The notes beneath the pieces were generated by a model. The model saw only the letters and a list, made by a program, of their open reading frames with translations, did no database searches and was not told where the DNA came from. Positions 9,010 to 20,884 of a stretch of 64,000 bases of DNA are shown here, one piece after another. A program made the translations under genes and the position numbers. The DNA comes from Bacillus sonorensis NBRC 101234 = KCTC 13918 (GTDB lineage Bacteria; Bacillota; Bacilli; Bacillales; Bacillaceae): the NCBI RefSeq assembly GCF_001592005.1, contig NZ_BCVZ01000011.1, positions 62,001-126,000 on the forward strand. The letters run 5' to 3'. Every line of letters begins with the position of its first letter. Within the stretch, counting starts at the first letter, position 1.

Positions 9010-9046
9010 AAAAATAGTTGACAACTATTTTTCCACATGATATCCT
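9010..9046 (+). promoter_or_regulatory. metNPQ promoter with a palindrome over the -35 box
   Basis: TTGACA at 9018-9023 and TATCCT at 9041-9046 are separated by 17 bases. A perfect palindrome (11-base arm AAAAATAGTTG at 9010-9020, one central base, mirrored arm at 9022-9032) covers the -35 box. It could be an operator that adds a second layer of control to the riboswitch. No regulator is assigned. Confidence 0.65.
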
Positions 9047-9091
9047 ACTTGAAGAATTCCGATCATCATTATCAAAAATAAAATATATGAT

Positions 9092-9256
9092 TCTCTTATC
9101 AAGAGAGGTGGAGGGAAGTGCCCTATGAAACCCGGCAACCATCAACAGTCGTTGAAATGGTGCCAATTCACGCGAAGCGTATGCTTTGAAAGATGAGAGA
9201 AAGGCCGAGCTTTTCAAAAGCCTTTCTGCTCATGTGTGCAGAAAGGCTTTTTTTCA
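9092..9256 (+). ncRNA. SAM (S-box) riboswitch
   Basis: The leader begins TTCTCTTATCAAGAGAGGTGGAG and contains the S-box hallmarks: GGGAAGTGCCCTATGAAACCCGGCAACC, then AATGGTGCCAATTC, and closing GATGAGAGAAAGGCC. It ends in a strong terminator whose arms are AAAAGCCTTTCTGC (9216-9229) and GCAGAAAGGCTTTT (9238-9251) plus a T-run. In S-box RNAs, SAM binding favours the terminator, so metNPQ is transcribed only when SAM is scarce. Confidence 0.95.
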
Positions 9257-9305
9257 TCAATATGATTGGACCTCGAAGAATAGAGCAAGAAAGCAGGTGA
9301 TGACT

Positions 9306-10331
9306 TTGATAAATCTTCAGCATGTTTCAAAGGTTTATCGGTCAAAGCATGGAGATGTCAATGCTGTCCAAGATGTCACCCTTGCAATCAAAAAAGGTGA
9401 AATCTTCGGAATTATTGGATATAGCGGAGCCGGAAAAAGCTCCTTGATCCGCCTCTTGAACGGACTGGAAAAGCCGACATCCGGAACCGTTGAGGTAGCG
9501 GGCAGAACGATCAGCCAAATTAAAGGGAAGAAGCTGAGGGAAGCGCGGCAGGAAATCAGCATGATCTTTCAGCATTTCAACCTTTTATGGTCGAGAACGG
9601 TCCGCGACAATATCGCGTTTCCGCTGGAAATTGCCGGCGTGAAAAAAGAAAAACGCTTAAAACGGGTTGATGAACTGATTAAGCTCGTCGGTCTTGAAGG
9701 AAAGGAAAATGCTTATCCTTCCCAGCTGAGCGGAGGCCAGAAGCAGCGTGTGGGCATTGCAAGAGCGCTCGCCAACAATCCGAAAGTACTCCTTTGTGAT
9801 GAAGCGACATCTGCGCTTGATCCGCAGACGACTGACTCGATCCTGGGTCTTCTGTCTGATATCAACGAAAGATTGGGGCTGACGATCGTCCTGATCACCC
9901 ATGAAATGCACGTCATCAGGAAAATCTGCCACAGAGTGGCGGTCATGGAGAACGGAAGGGTTGTTGAAGAAGGCGATGTACTGAACGTGTTCAGGAAGCC
10001 GAAGGAAGACATGACAAAACGCTTTGTCCAGCAGGTGACAGAACCGGAAGAGACAAAGGAAACCTTGAAACACTTCCTTGAGGAAACGAAAACCGGTCAG
10101 ACGATTCAGCTTACATTTGTCGGCGAAGCCGCCGAATCGCCGCTTATCACCCAGATCATCCGGAAATTTGATGTTGAAGTCAATATTCTTCAAGGGAAAA
10201 TTTCGCAGACTCAAGACGGCGCATACGGCTCCCTATTCATTCATGTGGACGGGGATGCGGGCGAAGTCAGCAGAGTGGTCGAGTTCATCAAGAGCCGTCA
10301 GGTAGAAGCAGAGGTGATCACAAATGTTTGA
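9306..10331 (+). CDS. metN: MetN: methionine ABC importer ATP-binding protein
   Basis: This 341-residue ATPase energises import of methionine and related compounds. Walker A is GYSGAGKSS, the signature is LSGGQKQR, and Walker B is VLLCDEATSALDP. A C-terminal NIL-type regulatory domain follows after residue 250. The TTG at 9306 is chosen because AGGTGA ends six bases upstream and the length then equals B. subtilis MetN; an ATG at 9300 sits directly on the ribosome site. It overlaps metP by eight bases. Confidence 0.95.
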   Translation: MINLQHVSKVYRSKHGDVNAVQDVTLAIKKGEIFGIIGYSGAGKSSLIRLLNGLEKPTSGTVEVAGRTISQIKGKKLREARQEISMIFQHFNLLWSRTVRDNIAFPLEIAGVKKEKRLKRVDELIKLVGLEGKENAYPSQLSGGQKQRVGIARALANNPKVLLCDEATSALDPQTTDSILGLLSDINERLGLTIVLITHEMHVIRKICHRVAVMENGRVVEEGDVLNVFRKPKEDMTKRFVQQVTEPEETKETLKHFLEETKTGQTIQLTFVGEAAESPLITQIIRKFDVEVNILQGKISQTQDGAYGSLFIHVDGDAGEVSRVVEFIKSRQVEAEVITNV

Positions 10332-10992
10332 AAAATGGTTTCCTAATGTGAATATGGAGAACCTGTGGAATGCGACATACGAAACGGTTTATATGACAGG
10401 GATATCGCTTTTGTTTGCGTTTATCATCGGGATTATTCTCGGTTTGCTGCTGTACTTAACATCCAAGGGAAATATATGGCAAAACAAGGCGGTAAACGCC
10501 GTGATTGCAGCGGTCGTCAATGTATTCCGGTCCATCCCGTTTATTATATTAATTATCATTTTGCTCAGCTTTACAAAAATAATAATGGGAACCATTTTGG
10601 GGCCGAACGCAGCTTTGCCGGCATTGATTGTCGCCTCAGCTCCGTTTTATGCCCGGCTAGTGGAAATCGCTTTGCGGGAAGTCGATAAAGGCGTGATCGA
10701 AGCGGCGAAATCAATGGGGGCGAAAACGTCGACAATCATTTTCAAAGTTCTTCTGCCGGAATCAATGCCCGCTCTTATTTCAGGCATCACGGTCACGGCG
10801 ATCGCGCTTATCGGTTCAACAGCTATGGCAGGCGCGATCGGTTCCGGAGGACTAGGCAACCTTGCATATGTCGACGGGTTTCAAATGAATAACACCGATA
10901 TTATTGTAATTGCAACCATCTTTATTTTAGCCATCGTATTTATCATCCAATTTATTGGGGATTTCATAACAAACAAATTAGACAAACGTTAG
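10324..10992 (+). CDS. metP: MetP: methionine ABC importer permease
   Basis: This 222-residue permease has about five membrane segments and the EAA loop region (EAAKSMGAKTSTIIFKVLLPESMPALISG) that docks the ATPase MetN. The start ATG lies within the end of metN, which suggests translational coupling. Together with MetN and the lipoprotein MetQ it forms a MetI-type importer. Confidence 0.95.
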   Translation: MFEKWFPNVNMENLWNATYETVYMTGISLLFAFIIGIILGLLLYLTSKGNIWQNKAVNAVIAAVVNVFRSIPFIILIIILLSFTKIIMGTILGPNAALPALIVASAPFYARLVEIALREVDKGVIEAAKSMGAKTSTIIFKVLLPESMPALISGITVTAIALIGSTAMAGAIGSGGLGNLAYVDGFQMNNTDIIVIATIFILAIVFIIQFIGDFITNKLDKR

Positions 10993-11005
10993 GGAGGCTA
11001 TCCAA

Positions 11006-11836
11006 ATGAAAAAAGGTTTATTAACTGCTTTGTTCATTATTTTTGCCGGCATTTTGGCCGCCTGCGGATCTTCAAGCAGCCAAGGCGATCAGGACAGCAA
11101 AGTCATCACTGTCGGAGCGACGCCGACACCTCATGCGGAAATTCTTGAACAGGCAAAACCGCTTTTGAAGGAAAAAGGCTATGACCTGCAAATCAAGAAA
11201 TTTACCGACTACAAGCTGATCAACAAGGCGCTCGCGTCCAAAGATCTTGACGCAAACTACTTCCAGCACGTTCCGTATCTTGAACAGGAAATGAAAGAAA
11301 ACAAAGATTACAAACTTGCGAATGTCGGTGCGGTTCACCTTGAGCCATTCGGCATCTACTCCAAAAAGTATAAATCGTTGAAAGAGCTTCCTGAGGGAGC
11401 GAAGATTATCATGAGCAACAACGCCGCTGAGCAGGGCCGCATGCTGACAATGCTTGAAAATGCCGGTCTGATCAAATTAAAATCCGGTATAGAAAAAGTC
11501 AACGCGACGGTGAAAGACATCACGGAAAACAAGAAAAACCTGAAAATCGAAAACAATATCACGCCGGAAATGACAGCAAAAGCTTATGAAGCCAATGAAG
11601 CTGACGCCGTGTTCATCAATGTGAACTATGCGATCCAAAACAAGCTGAACCCGAAAACGGACTCCATCGAGCTTGAGTCTCCTAAAGACAATCCTTACGC
11701 GAACATTATCGCTGTTCGCAAAGGTGATGAAGACTCTGCCAAAATCAAAGCGCTGATGGAAGTATTGCACTCAGATAAAATCAAAGAATTCATTGACAAA
11801 AAATATGAAGGATCAGTTCTTCCTGTAACAGAATAA
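11006..11836 (+). CDS. metQ: MetQ: methionine-binding lipoprotein
   Basis: This 276-residue substrate-binding lipoprotein has an N-terminal signal peptide ending in the lipobox ILAACGSS, so the Cys is lipidated and anchors the protein outside the membrane. The NLPA-family core includes VGATPTPHAEILE and LDANYFQHVPYL. It is last in metNPQ, 13 bases after metP, with GGGAGGC as ribosome site, and is followed by a terminator. Confidence 0.95.
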   Translation: MKKGLLTALFIIFAGILAACGSSSSQGDQDSKVITVGATPTPHAEILEQAKPLLKEKGYDLQIKKFTDYKLINKALASKDLDANYFQHVPYLEQEMKENKDYKLANVGAVHLEPFGIYSKKYKSLKELPEGAKIIMSNNAAEQGRMLTMLENAGLIKLKSGIEKVNATVKDITENKKNLKIENNITPEMTAKAYEANEADAVFINVNYAIQNKLNPKTDSIELESPKDNPYANIIAVRKGDEDSAKIKALMEVLHSDKIKEFIDKKYEGSVLPVTE

Positions 11837-11841
11837 AAATG

Positions 11842-11875
11842 AAACCCCGGTTTGTTTAAAACCGGGGTTTTTTTG
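11842..11875 (+). terminator. Terminator of metNPQ
   Basis: AAACCCCGGTTT pairs with AAACCGGGGTTT and is followed by a T-run. Confidence 0.88.
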
Positions 11876-11940
11876 GCGCGTATTTTGCAAAAAGTTGTCC
11901 ATAATAAAGAAAAAATCTAACACAAATGGAGGAAGCGCAC

Positions 11941-12309
11941 GTGAACCAGCAGGAATCAGAAGGCATCATCGAATCGGCATTGCATGAGTATAAAGCGGGA
12001 ATCGGCATCTTTTCAGAAAAAATGCCCGGGATTGCCGCCAAATACAATGAGTTTACACAAGAATGTTTTAAAAAAGGAGCACTCAGTGAAAAAGAAAAGC
12101 AGCTGATCGCTCTCGGCATCAGCATCAGCTCACAGGATGAATATTGCATCATCTACCATGTCAAGGGGTGCCTTGACGGAGGAGCGACAGAGGAAGAAAT
12201 TCTGGAAGCTGTCGGCGTCACCGCCGCATTTGGCGGAGGAGCGGCGATGAGTCAGTCGGTGACACTCGTTTTGCAGGCGATGGAAGAATTCAAGCAAATG
12301 AAGCACTGA
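11941..12309 (+). CDS. yurZ: YurZ: AhpD/carboxymuconolactone decarboxylase-family protein
   Basis: This 122-residue protein belongs to the CMD/AhpD-like helical family. It has the core [46 protein letters not shown], where a Cys and a nearby His form the usual redox or proton-relay pair. The GTG at 11941 is preferred because ATGGAGGAAG lies at good spacing; an ATG at 11926 overlaps that site. The enzyme activity is unknown: an alkyl-hydroperoxidase-like function is possible, but the full AhpD CxxC motif is not seen. Its position between metQ and suf agrees with yurZ. Confidence 0.75.
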   Translation: MNQQESEGIIESALHEYKAGIGIFSEKMPGIAAKYNEFTQECFKKGALSEKEKQLIALGISISSQDEYCIIYHVKGCLDGGATEEEILEAVGVTAAFGGGAAMSQSVTLVLQAMEEFKQMKH

Positions 12310-12443
12310 TGCCCAGACACCCCGGGGCTTCGCTGGTGAATCTCCGCCTTTTCAGAGATATCCGGGTATATAGACAGCACATTCAACTTTGCCATATTGT
12401 GCATATGATGAGTATCATGTAGGAAAGTCTGAAAGGATGATTC

Positions 12444-12638
12444 ATTATTTGTTCAAGCAGAGACCAGCTTGACCTTGAATTCACGGCGGAAATGGAAAAA
12501 GCGATGCACAGGTCGCACGGCATCGGCTACGGCGAATACACGAGAAGCCATGCTGTTCGTCTTGAAGTGGAGAAAAAGCGTGAAGAGCAATACAAAAAAA
12601 GCAAGGAAATCGTCTTGGATCTGATGATGACAGGTTAA
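12444..12638 (+). CDS. Small conserved-looking protein with ATT as likely start
   Basis: An open frame of 64 codons runs from ATT at 12444 (or 12447) to TAA at 12638. The sequence (DLEFTAEMEKAMHRSHGIGY, then GEYTRSHAVRLEVEKKREEQ) is rich in charged helical residues and looks like a real protein. No ATG, GTG or TTG lies in frame near GAAAGG at 12431, which is correctly placed for ATT. The only nearby ATG (12437) opens another frame that ends after 11 codons. Either it uses a rare start codon or its beginning is frameshifted. I do not recognise the family. Confidence 0.45.
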   Translation: MICSSRDQLDLEFTAEMEKAMHRSHGIGYGEYTRSHAVRLEVEKKREEQYKKSKEIVLDLMMTG

Positions 12639-12719
12639 AGGGGGGGACGGATATCATTCCGTCCTTTCTCATTCCTTCCCAAAACATGCTTCCTGAAGCA
12701 AAATGATTGAAGAAAACGG

Positions 12720-12774
12720 TTGACCGTCTAAATAGAAAGAGATAAAATCAATATATGAACATATGATCATATAT
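12720..12774 (+). promoter_or_regulatory. czcD promoter with ArsR-type (CzrA-like) operator
   Basis: TTGACC (12720-12725) and TAAAAT (12743-12748) are 17 bases apart. Just downstream an inverted repeat with arms ATATATGA and TCATATAT spans 12751-12774 around ACATATGA. It resembles the operators of ArsR/SmtB metal sensors such as CzrA, which release the promoter when Zn, Co or Ni is in excess. Confidence 0.75.
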
Positions 12775-12813
12775 AATTAAAATGAAGCTTCCCGGGTTGA
12801 AAAGGAGGAGTTT

Positions 12814-13737
12814 ATGATGAGTCATTCACACAATCATCACAGTCATGGAAAGCGCAGCCATCATCATGGCCACAACGCCAACAGAAAAGCATTGTTCATC
12901 AGCTTCGGCCTGATTTTCGCCTTTATGGTGATCGAATTCATCGGCGGAATGATGACCAACAGCCTCGCTCTTTTGTCCGATGCCGGACATATGCTCAGTG
13001 ATGCGGCTGCCCTTGGATTAAGCCTCGCTGCCCTTGCGTTTGGAGGAAAGGAGGCAAACACCAGCAAAACATATGGGTACAAGCGTTTTGAGATATTGGC
13101 TGCTTTTATCAACGGCATCACATTGCTCGCGATCTCGATTTATATTTTTTGGGAAGCGTATCATCGCTTTTTCAGCCCTCCTGAAGTTGCAAGCGCCGGC
13201 ATGCTGGGAATCGCCGTTGTCGGACTGGCCGTCAATATTGCGGCTGCCTGGATTTTGATGAAAGGGGACATGAGCGGGAATTTAAACTTGAGAAGCGCAT
13301 TCCTGCATGTGCTTGGAGATCTGCTCGGATCCGTTGGTGCGATCATCGCCGGCCTTTTGATGATGATCTTCAATTGGAACATCGCCGACCCGATTGCCAG
13401 CATCATCGCGGCTCTTCTCGTACTTGTAAGCGGCTTTCGAGTCACAAAAGAATCGGTTCATATATTAATGGAAGGAAAGCCGGAGCATATCGACACCGAT
13501 ACACTCAAAAAAGGGATTCTTTCAATTCCGTCTGTGAAAGATATTCATGATCTTCATATTTGGTCGATCACATCCGATTTTCCGTCTTTAAGCTGCCATG
13601 TGGTTGTCAGCGAGGATGGTGACAGGGATAGAATTCTGCAACAAGTATCAGAATATCTAAGGAAAGAATTCAGACTGGAACATGTGACAGTGCAGATTGA
13701 AGGGGAAGGTCATTCCCATTATCATCCTTGCAATTGA
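12814..13737 (+). CDS. czcD: CzcD-like cation diffusion facilitator (Zn/Co exporter)
   Basis: This 307-residue CDF protein exports divalent metals in exchange for protons. It has a His-rich N-terminus (HSHNHHSHGKRSHHHGH), about six membrane helices with the metal sites SLALLSDAGHMLSDA and HVLGDLLGSVGA, and a C-terminal cytoplasmic domain with DLHIWSITSD. A second His cluster (HSHYH) closes the protein. AAAGGAGGAG precedes the ATG; an adjacent ATG at 12817 is equally possible. In B. subtilis czcD lies elsewhere, so its place between yurZ and suf is a lineage difference. Confidence 0.9.
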   Translation: MMSHSHNHHSHGKRSHHHGHNANRKALFISFGLIFAFMVIEFIGGMMTNSLALLSDAGHMLSDAAALGLSLAALAFGGKEANTSKTYGYKRFEILAAFINGITLLAISIYIFWEAYHRFFSPPEVASAGMLGIAVVGLAVNIAAAWILMKGDMSGNLNLRSAFLHVLGDLLGSVGAIIAGLLMMIFNWNIADPIASIIAALLVLVSGFRVTKESVHILMEGKPEHIDTDTLKKGILSIPSVKDIHDLHIWSITSDFPSLSCHVVVSEDGDRDRILQQVSEYLRKEFRLEHVTVQIEGEGHSHYHPCN

Positions 13738-14023
13738 GAACGAACCGGGGACATGCTTGATGGAAACATATCGATCTCCGTTCACATATTGGCCTTGGCT
13801 TTTCTTTTGTAATAGATGTCAATAAACTTATGTTTTGGATGGATCTGTATGAGAGAAAGTTTCTTTCCTTAATCTCTTTAAGAAAAAAGCAATTTTTGTT
13901 ACACTTGAAAACATGTACATGAAAAGATCAAAAAGACTTTTGTTGTATTCAATTTTCATTTGTTATAAAATTAGAATGAGAATAAATTGAGAATAATGAT
14001 TATCTATATTGGAGGTATATTTC
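13738..14023 (+). promoter_or_regulatory. suf operon leader with Fur-like box
   Basis: This 286-base AT-rich stretch has no gene. TTGTAT (13943) and TATAAA (13964) make a possible but short-spaced promoter. At 13991-14005, GAATAATGATTATCT matches 11 of 14 arm positions of the Fur 7-1-7 consensus. It lies only five bases before the sufC ribosome site. An iron- or peroxide-responsive role is inferred. Confidence 0.45.
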
Positions 14024-14809
14024 ATGGCTGCTTCGACATTAACAATCAAGGATCTTCACGTTGAGATTGAAGGGAAAGAGATTTTAAAAGGTGTAAACCT
14101 TGAAATAAAAGGCGGGGAATTCCACGCTGTCATGGGACCGAACGGTACAGGTAAATCGACTTTATCTGCAGCGATCATGGGACATCCGAAATATGAAGTG
14201 ACAAAGGGCAGCATCCTGCTGGACGGGGAAGACGTGCTTGAGATGGAAGTGGACGAGCGCGCTCGTGCAGGCCTGTTTTTGGCAATGCAATATCCGAGCG
14301 AAATCAGCGGTGTTACGAACGCTGACTTTCTCCGTTCTGCCATCAATTCACGCAGAGAAGAAGGCGATGAAATTTCATTGATGAAATTTATCCGCAAGAT
14401 GGATGAAAACATGGAATTTCTTGAAATGGACCCTGACATGGCGCAGCGCTATCTGAACGAAGGATTTTCAGGCGGGGAGAAAAAACGCAACGAAATTCTT
14501 CAGCTGATGATGATTGAACCTAAGATCGCCATTCTTGACGAGATTGATTCCGGTTTGGACATTGACGCTCTTAAAGTCGTTTCAAAAGGCATCAACAAAA
14601 TGCGCGGCGAGAACTTCGGCTGCCTGATCATCACACACTATCAGCGCCTATTGAACTACATCACGCCAGACAAGGTGCACGTCATGATGCAGGGCCGCGT
14701 CGTAAAATCAGGAGGGCCTGAGCTTGCACAGCGCCTGGAAGCTGAAGGATATGACTGGATTAAGCATGAGCTGGGAATCGAAGACGAAACTGTCGGTCAA
14801 GAAGCGTAA
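14024..14809 (+). CDS. sufC: SufC: Fe-S assembly ATPase
   Basis: This 261-residue ABC-type ATPase works with SufB and SufD in the scaffold that builds Fe-S clusters. Walker A is GPNGTGKST, the signature is FSGGEKKR, and Walker B is IAILDEIDSGLD. There is no membrane partner, as expected for SufC. The ATG at 14024 follows TTGGAGG; an upstream in-frame TTG at 14009 overlaps that site. It is first in sufC-D-S-U-B, the essential Fe-S system of Bacillus. Confidence 0.97.
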   Translation: MAASTLTIKDLHVEIEGKEILKGVNLEIKGGEFHAVMGPNGTGKSTLSAAIMGHPKYEVTKGSILLDGEDVLEMEVDERARAGLFLAMQYPSEISGVTNADFLRSAINSRREEGDEISLMKFIRKMDENMEFLEMDPDMAQRYLNEGFSGGEKKRNEILQLMMIEPKIAILDEIDSGLDIDALKVVSKGINKMRGENFGCLIITHYQRLLNYITPDKVHVMMQGRVVKSGGPELAQRLEAEGYDWIKHELGIEDETVGQEA

Positions 14810-14826
14810 GCGTTAGGGGGATAATC

Positions 14827-17796
<2,970 letters not shown>

Positions 17797-17814
17797 AGAT
17801 TGGAGTGAAAATGG

Positions 17815-19212
17815 ATGGCCAAGAAAATGCCGGATATCGGCGAATATAAATACGGTTTTGCCGACAAAGACGTTTCCATTTTCCGTTCTGAGCGGGGACT
17901 GACAAAAGAAATCGTTGAAGAAATTTCACGCATGAAAGAAGAGCCTCAATGGATGCTTGATTTCCGTCTGAAATCTCTCGAGCATTTCTATAACATGCCA
18001 ATGCCTCAGTGGGGCGGAGATTTAAACTCATTAAACTTTGATGAAATTACGTATTACGTAAAACCTTCTGAGCGTTCAGAAAGATCATGGGACGAAGTGC
18101 CGGAAGAAATCAAACAGACATTTGACAAACTCGGCATCCCTGAAGCCGAACAAAAGTATTTGGCCGGGGTTTCCGCCCAATACGAATCAGAAGTTGTTTA
18201 CCACAACATGAAAGAAGACCTTGAATCTCAAGGAATCATCTTTAAAGATACAGACAGCGCCCTCAAGGAAAACGAAGACATTTTCCGCGAGCACTGGGCA
18301 AAAGTCATCCCGCCGACAGACAACAAATTTGCGGCCTTGAACTCAGCGGTATGGTCAGGCGGATCATTCATCTACGTGCCGAAAGGTGTGAAAGTCGATA
18401 CTCCGCTGCAAGCATATTTCCGCATCAACTCTGAAAACATGGGTCAGTTTGAACGGACGCTGATCATCGTAGATGAAGGTGCGCACGTTCACTATGTCGA
18501 GGGATGTACCGCTCCTGTCTACACGACAAACTCCCTTCACAGCGCGGTCGTTGAAATTATCGTCAAAGAAGGCGGATACTGCCGCTATACAACGATCCAA
18601 AACTGGGCGAACAACGTCTTTAACCTTGTTACAAAACGCGCCGTTTGTGAAGCGAACGCGACAATGGAATGGATCGACGGAAACATCGGCTCCAAGCTGA
18701 CAATGAAATATCCTGCTGTCATCCTGAAAGGCGAAGGCGCCCGCGGCATGACGCTCAGCATCGCACTGGCAGGAAAAGGGCAGCATCAGGATGCAGGTGC
18801 GAAAATGATTCACCTTGCGCCGAATACGTCATCAACAATCGTGTCAAAATCGATTTCAAAACAAGGCGGAAAAGTCACATACCGCGGAATCGTCCACTTC
18901 GGACGCAAAGCGGAAGGCGCCCGCTCAAACATCGAATGCGACACGCTGATTATGGACAACAAATCAACATCAGATACGATTCCTTACAATGAAATCTTGA
19001 ATGACAATATTTCATTGGAGCACGAAGCGAAAGTATCAAAAGTATCTGAAGAACAGCTCTTCTACTTGATGAGCCGCGGCATTTCCGAAGAAGAAGCAAC
19101 GGAAATGATCGTCATGGGCTTCATCGAGCCATTCACAAAAGAACTGCCGATGGAATACGCGGTTGAGATGAACCGCCTTATCAAGTTCGAAATGGAAGGG
19201 TCTATTGGCTAA
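17815..19212 (+). CDS. sufB: SufB: Fe-S assembly scaffold protein
   Basis: This 465-residue core scaffold subunit is where clusters are thought to form. Family landmarks include [38 protein letters not shown] with its conserved Cys, and the C-terminal [41 protein letters not shown]. It is the last suf gene, preceded by TTGGAGTGAAAATGG, and is followed by a perfect terminator. Confidence 0.97.
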   Translation: MAKKMPDIGEYKYGFADKDVSIFRSERGLTKEIVEEISRMKEEPQWMLDFRLKSLEHFYNMPMPQWGGDLNSLNFDEITYYVKPSERSERSWDEVPEEIKQTFDKLGIPEAEQKYLAGVSAQYESEVVYHNMKEDLESQGIIFKDTDSALKENEDIFREHWAKVIPPTDNKFAALNSAVWSGGSFIYVPKGVKVDTPLQAYFRINSENMGQFERTLIIVDEGAHVHYVEGCTAPVYTTNSLHSAVVEIIVKEGGYCRYTTIQNWANNVFNLVTKRAVCEANATMEWIDGNIGSKLTMKYPAVILKGEGARGMTLSIALAGKGQHQDAGAKMIHLAPNTSSTIVSKSISKQGGKVTYRGIVHFGRKAEGARSNIECDTLIMDNKSTSDTIPYNEILNDNISLEHEAKVSKVSEEQLFYLMSRGISEEEATEMIVMGFIEPFTKELPMEYAVEMNRLIKFEMEGSIG

Positions 19213-19265
19213 TGATTGATCCCAAAGGGTGTGATCGGATTTATATTTGATTGCATCTCATGATT

Positions 19266-19297
19266 CCGCAGATACATATGTATCTGCGGTTTTTTAT
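19266..19297 (+). terminator. Terminator of sufCDSUB
   Basis: CCGCAGATACAT pairs perfectly with ATGTATCTGCGG (19266-19289), followed by a T-run. Confidence 0.9.
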
Positions 19298-19397
19298 TGA
19301 TCTAGTATAGCAGCCTGCGAAGCCCTCATCCAGTTGCTTCAAAATAACAATAAGCGCCCTTTGTAATAAAAGGCGCCCATTGTGTTTATTCATGCAC

Positions 19398-20066
19398 TTA
19401 TACCATCCTTACATATTGCCGCTTATCATCATCTTGAATGACCACTCCAAGCTTTGACAGGTCTTTGCGGAGGATTTTTGCCTCTTCCTGTTGATTTTCC
19501 TGCAATGCCCGTTCTCTTGCTGAAAGAAGAGCATTGATATGGGAGGGGAAATGAGGATGATCCGCAACCCAGCGCTGGTACTTATTCTTGAACGGATCTT
19601 CTTCCGCCCATTGGTAACCGTGATGTTTAAAAGCTTTTTCAACAAGCGGCTTCTTAGCTTCAATCTGTTCACGGTACAATTCATTCCCATTAACACCAAG
19701 AATAACAAGATCTTTATTCTCAAGATAAACCGTAGAAATCTCTTTTTTCTCGATCATTTCTTCTTTTTCTTTCATTAACAGCCTTACGTTTTGATCAGAA
19801 ATCAATACTTTTAGGATTTCATTAAAAATATATTGAGAAAAGAACAGGCCGGCTATGATGCCGATGATGGCAGCGATAATCGATACCCAGTAGCTGTTGA
19901 ATGATGCGACAAATTCCAAAGGCCCTTTAAACGGAACGATCGGAATCATCAGCATCCAATCTGCAATAACAGGCAAAAACCATCCCAGAACAGCTCCTAA
20001 AACCGGCGGAATCATCAAATATAATGCTTTCTCCAGCTTTGTTATTCCAATCATCGTTTCATTCAA
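19398..20066 (-). CDS. YqeB-like membrane protein
   Basis: This 222-residue protein has two membrane segments near the N-terminus (ALYLMIPPVLGAVLGWFLP and SIIAAIIGIIAGLFFSQYIF) and a charged cytoplasmic tail (VYLENKDLVILGVNGNELYRE; WVADHPHFPSHINALLSARERAL). It resembles what I recall of YqeB of B. subtilis, which has no known function. Its start overlaps the end of the upstream TetR gene by four bases, so the regulator and membrane protein are co-transcribed and probably act together. Confidence 0.6.
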   Translation of the reverse strand: MNETMIGITKLEKALYLMIPPVLGAVLGWFLPVIADWMLMIPIVPFKGPLEFVASFNSYWVSIIAAIIGIIAGLFFSQYIFNEILKVLISDQNVRLLMKEKEEMIEKKEISTVYLENKDLVILGVNGNELYREQIEAKKPLVEKAFKHHGYQWAEEDPFKNKYQRWVADHPHFPSHINALLSARERALQENQQEEAKILRKDLSKLGVVIQDDDKRQYVRMV

Positions 20067-20653
20067 TATGTTTCACTGCCTTTCATTGCGTTGCTGACTG
20101 CTGTTTCCCAAATTTTTTTATAATCTATTTCAATTCCCAAGATCATAAAGTTGCCCAAATTATCAATGATAAGCGCAAGCGTATGTGCATTCACACTGGT
20201 ATTTTCAGAAGAGACCACACCAAGTTCAACACCGTAAGAAAGCAACGAGTCAAAACCTTCTAAGAAATGTTCCACCATCGCTTTAAGCTTTTTCTCATAT
20301 CTTGGGCTGTGTGCTGCGTTTAAAACAAATTCGTGAACCACTTTCAAAGCAGGAGAGTTATGTTTATACTCTTCAAAATAGCGGATGCCGTCTGCAATTA
20401 ACCGTTTTTTAAAATTTTTCTTCGTGTACTCTTCGATTGAAAAATAAGCAGAGAAATGATGGCCATCAAATACTAAATGAAAAAGGTAATCGACCAGCTC
20501 TTCTTTAGATGAGAAATAATAGTATATAGCAGGCTTTGAAATGCCTACTTCCGAGGCAATCATTGATAAGCTCGTATTTTTTAAACCATGTCTGCCGATA
20601 AGTGCAAATGCAGCTTCTACAATTGCCTCTTGTGTTTTGCTTTCCTTTTTCAT
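20063..20653 (-). CDS. TetR-family regulator
   Basis: This 196-residue regulator has an N-terminal helix-turn-helix (TSLSMIASEVGISKPAIYYYFSSKEELVDYLF) typical of TetR. The ATG at 20653 is preferred by spacing after AAGGA; two ATGs just upstream are too close. A near-perfect palindrome lies about 35 bases upstream at 20688, so it probably represses itself and the overlapping membrane-protein gene. The ligand is unknown. Confidence 0.85.
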   Translation of the reverse strand: MKKESKTQEAIVEAAFALIGRHGLKNTSLSMIASEVGISKPAIYYYFSSKEELVDYLFHLVFDGHHFSAYFSIEEYTKKNFKKRLIADGIRYFEEYKHNSPALKVVHEFVLNAAHSPRYEKKLKAMVEHFLEGFDSLLSYGVELGVVSSENTSVNAHTLALIIDNLGNFMILGIEIDYKKIWETAVSNAMKGSETY

Positions 20654-20687
20654 CAACATCATTCCTTGTATAATTTATATCTTCATT

Positions 20688-20705
20688 TTACTTACCGGTA
20701 GGTAA
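20688..20705 (-). promoter_or_regulatory. Probable TetR operator
   Basis: TTACTTACCGGTAGGTAA is palindromic except for one position pair, with an ACCGGT centre. It precedes the TetR gene and fits the TNACCNNNNGGTNA style of TetR-family operators. Confidence 0.7.
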
Positions 20706-20884
20706 AAAATCAAGAAGATTGAGGTGAACCTGGCACACGGAAAAGGGCAGGCACGCTAAGTTTTGGTTCTTTTAAAGTTTGTGGAGCCGCTGAAAAAAGA
20801 TTGTTGTTGGGAAAAATATCGGCGGGACTGCTGGAAGATGTTATGATACAATGTGGTTGATAAAGCATAAGGATTGATGTATAA

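Noticed and set aside
9657..10214. 185-codon minus-strand frame in metN
   Set aside because: It is a shadow of the ABC ATPase coding strand, with no start signal or recognisable domain.
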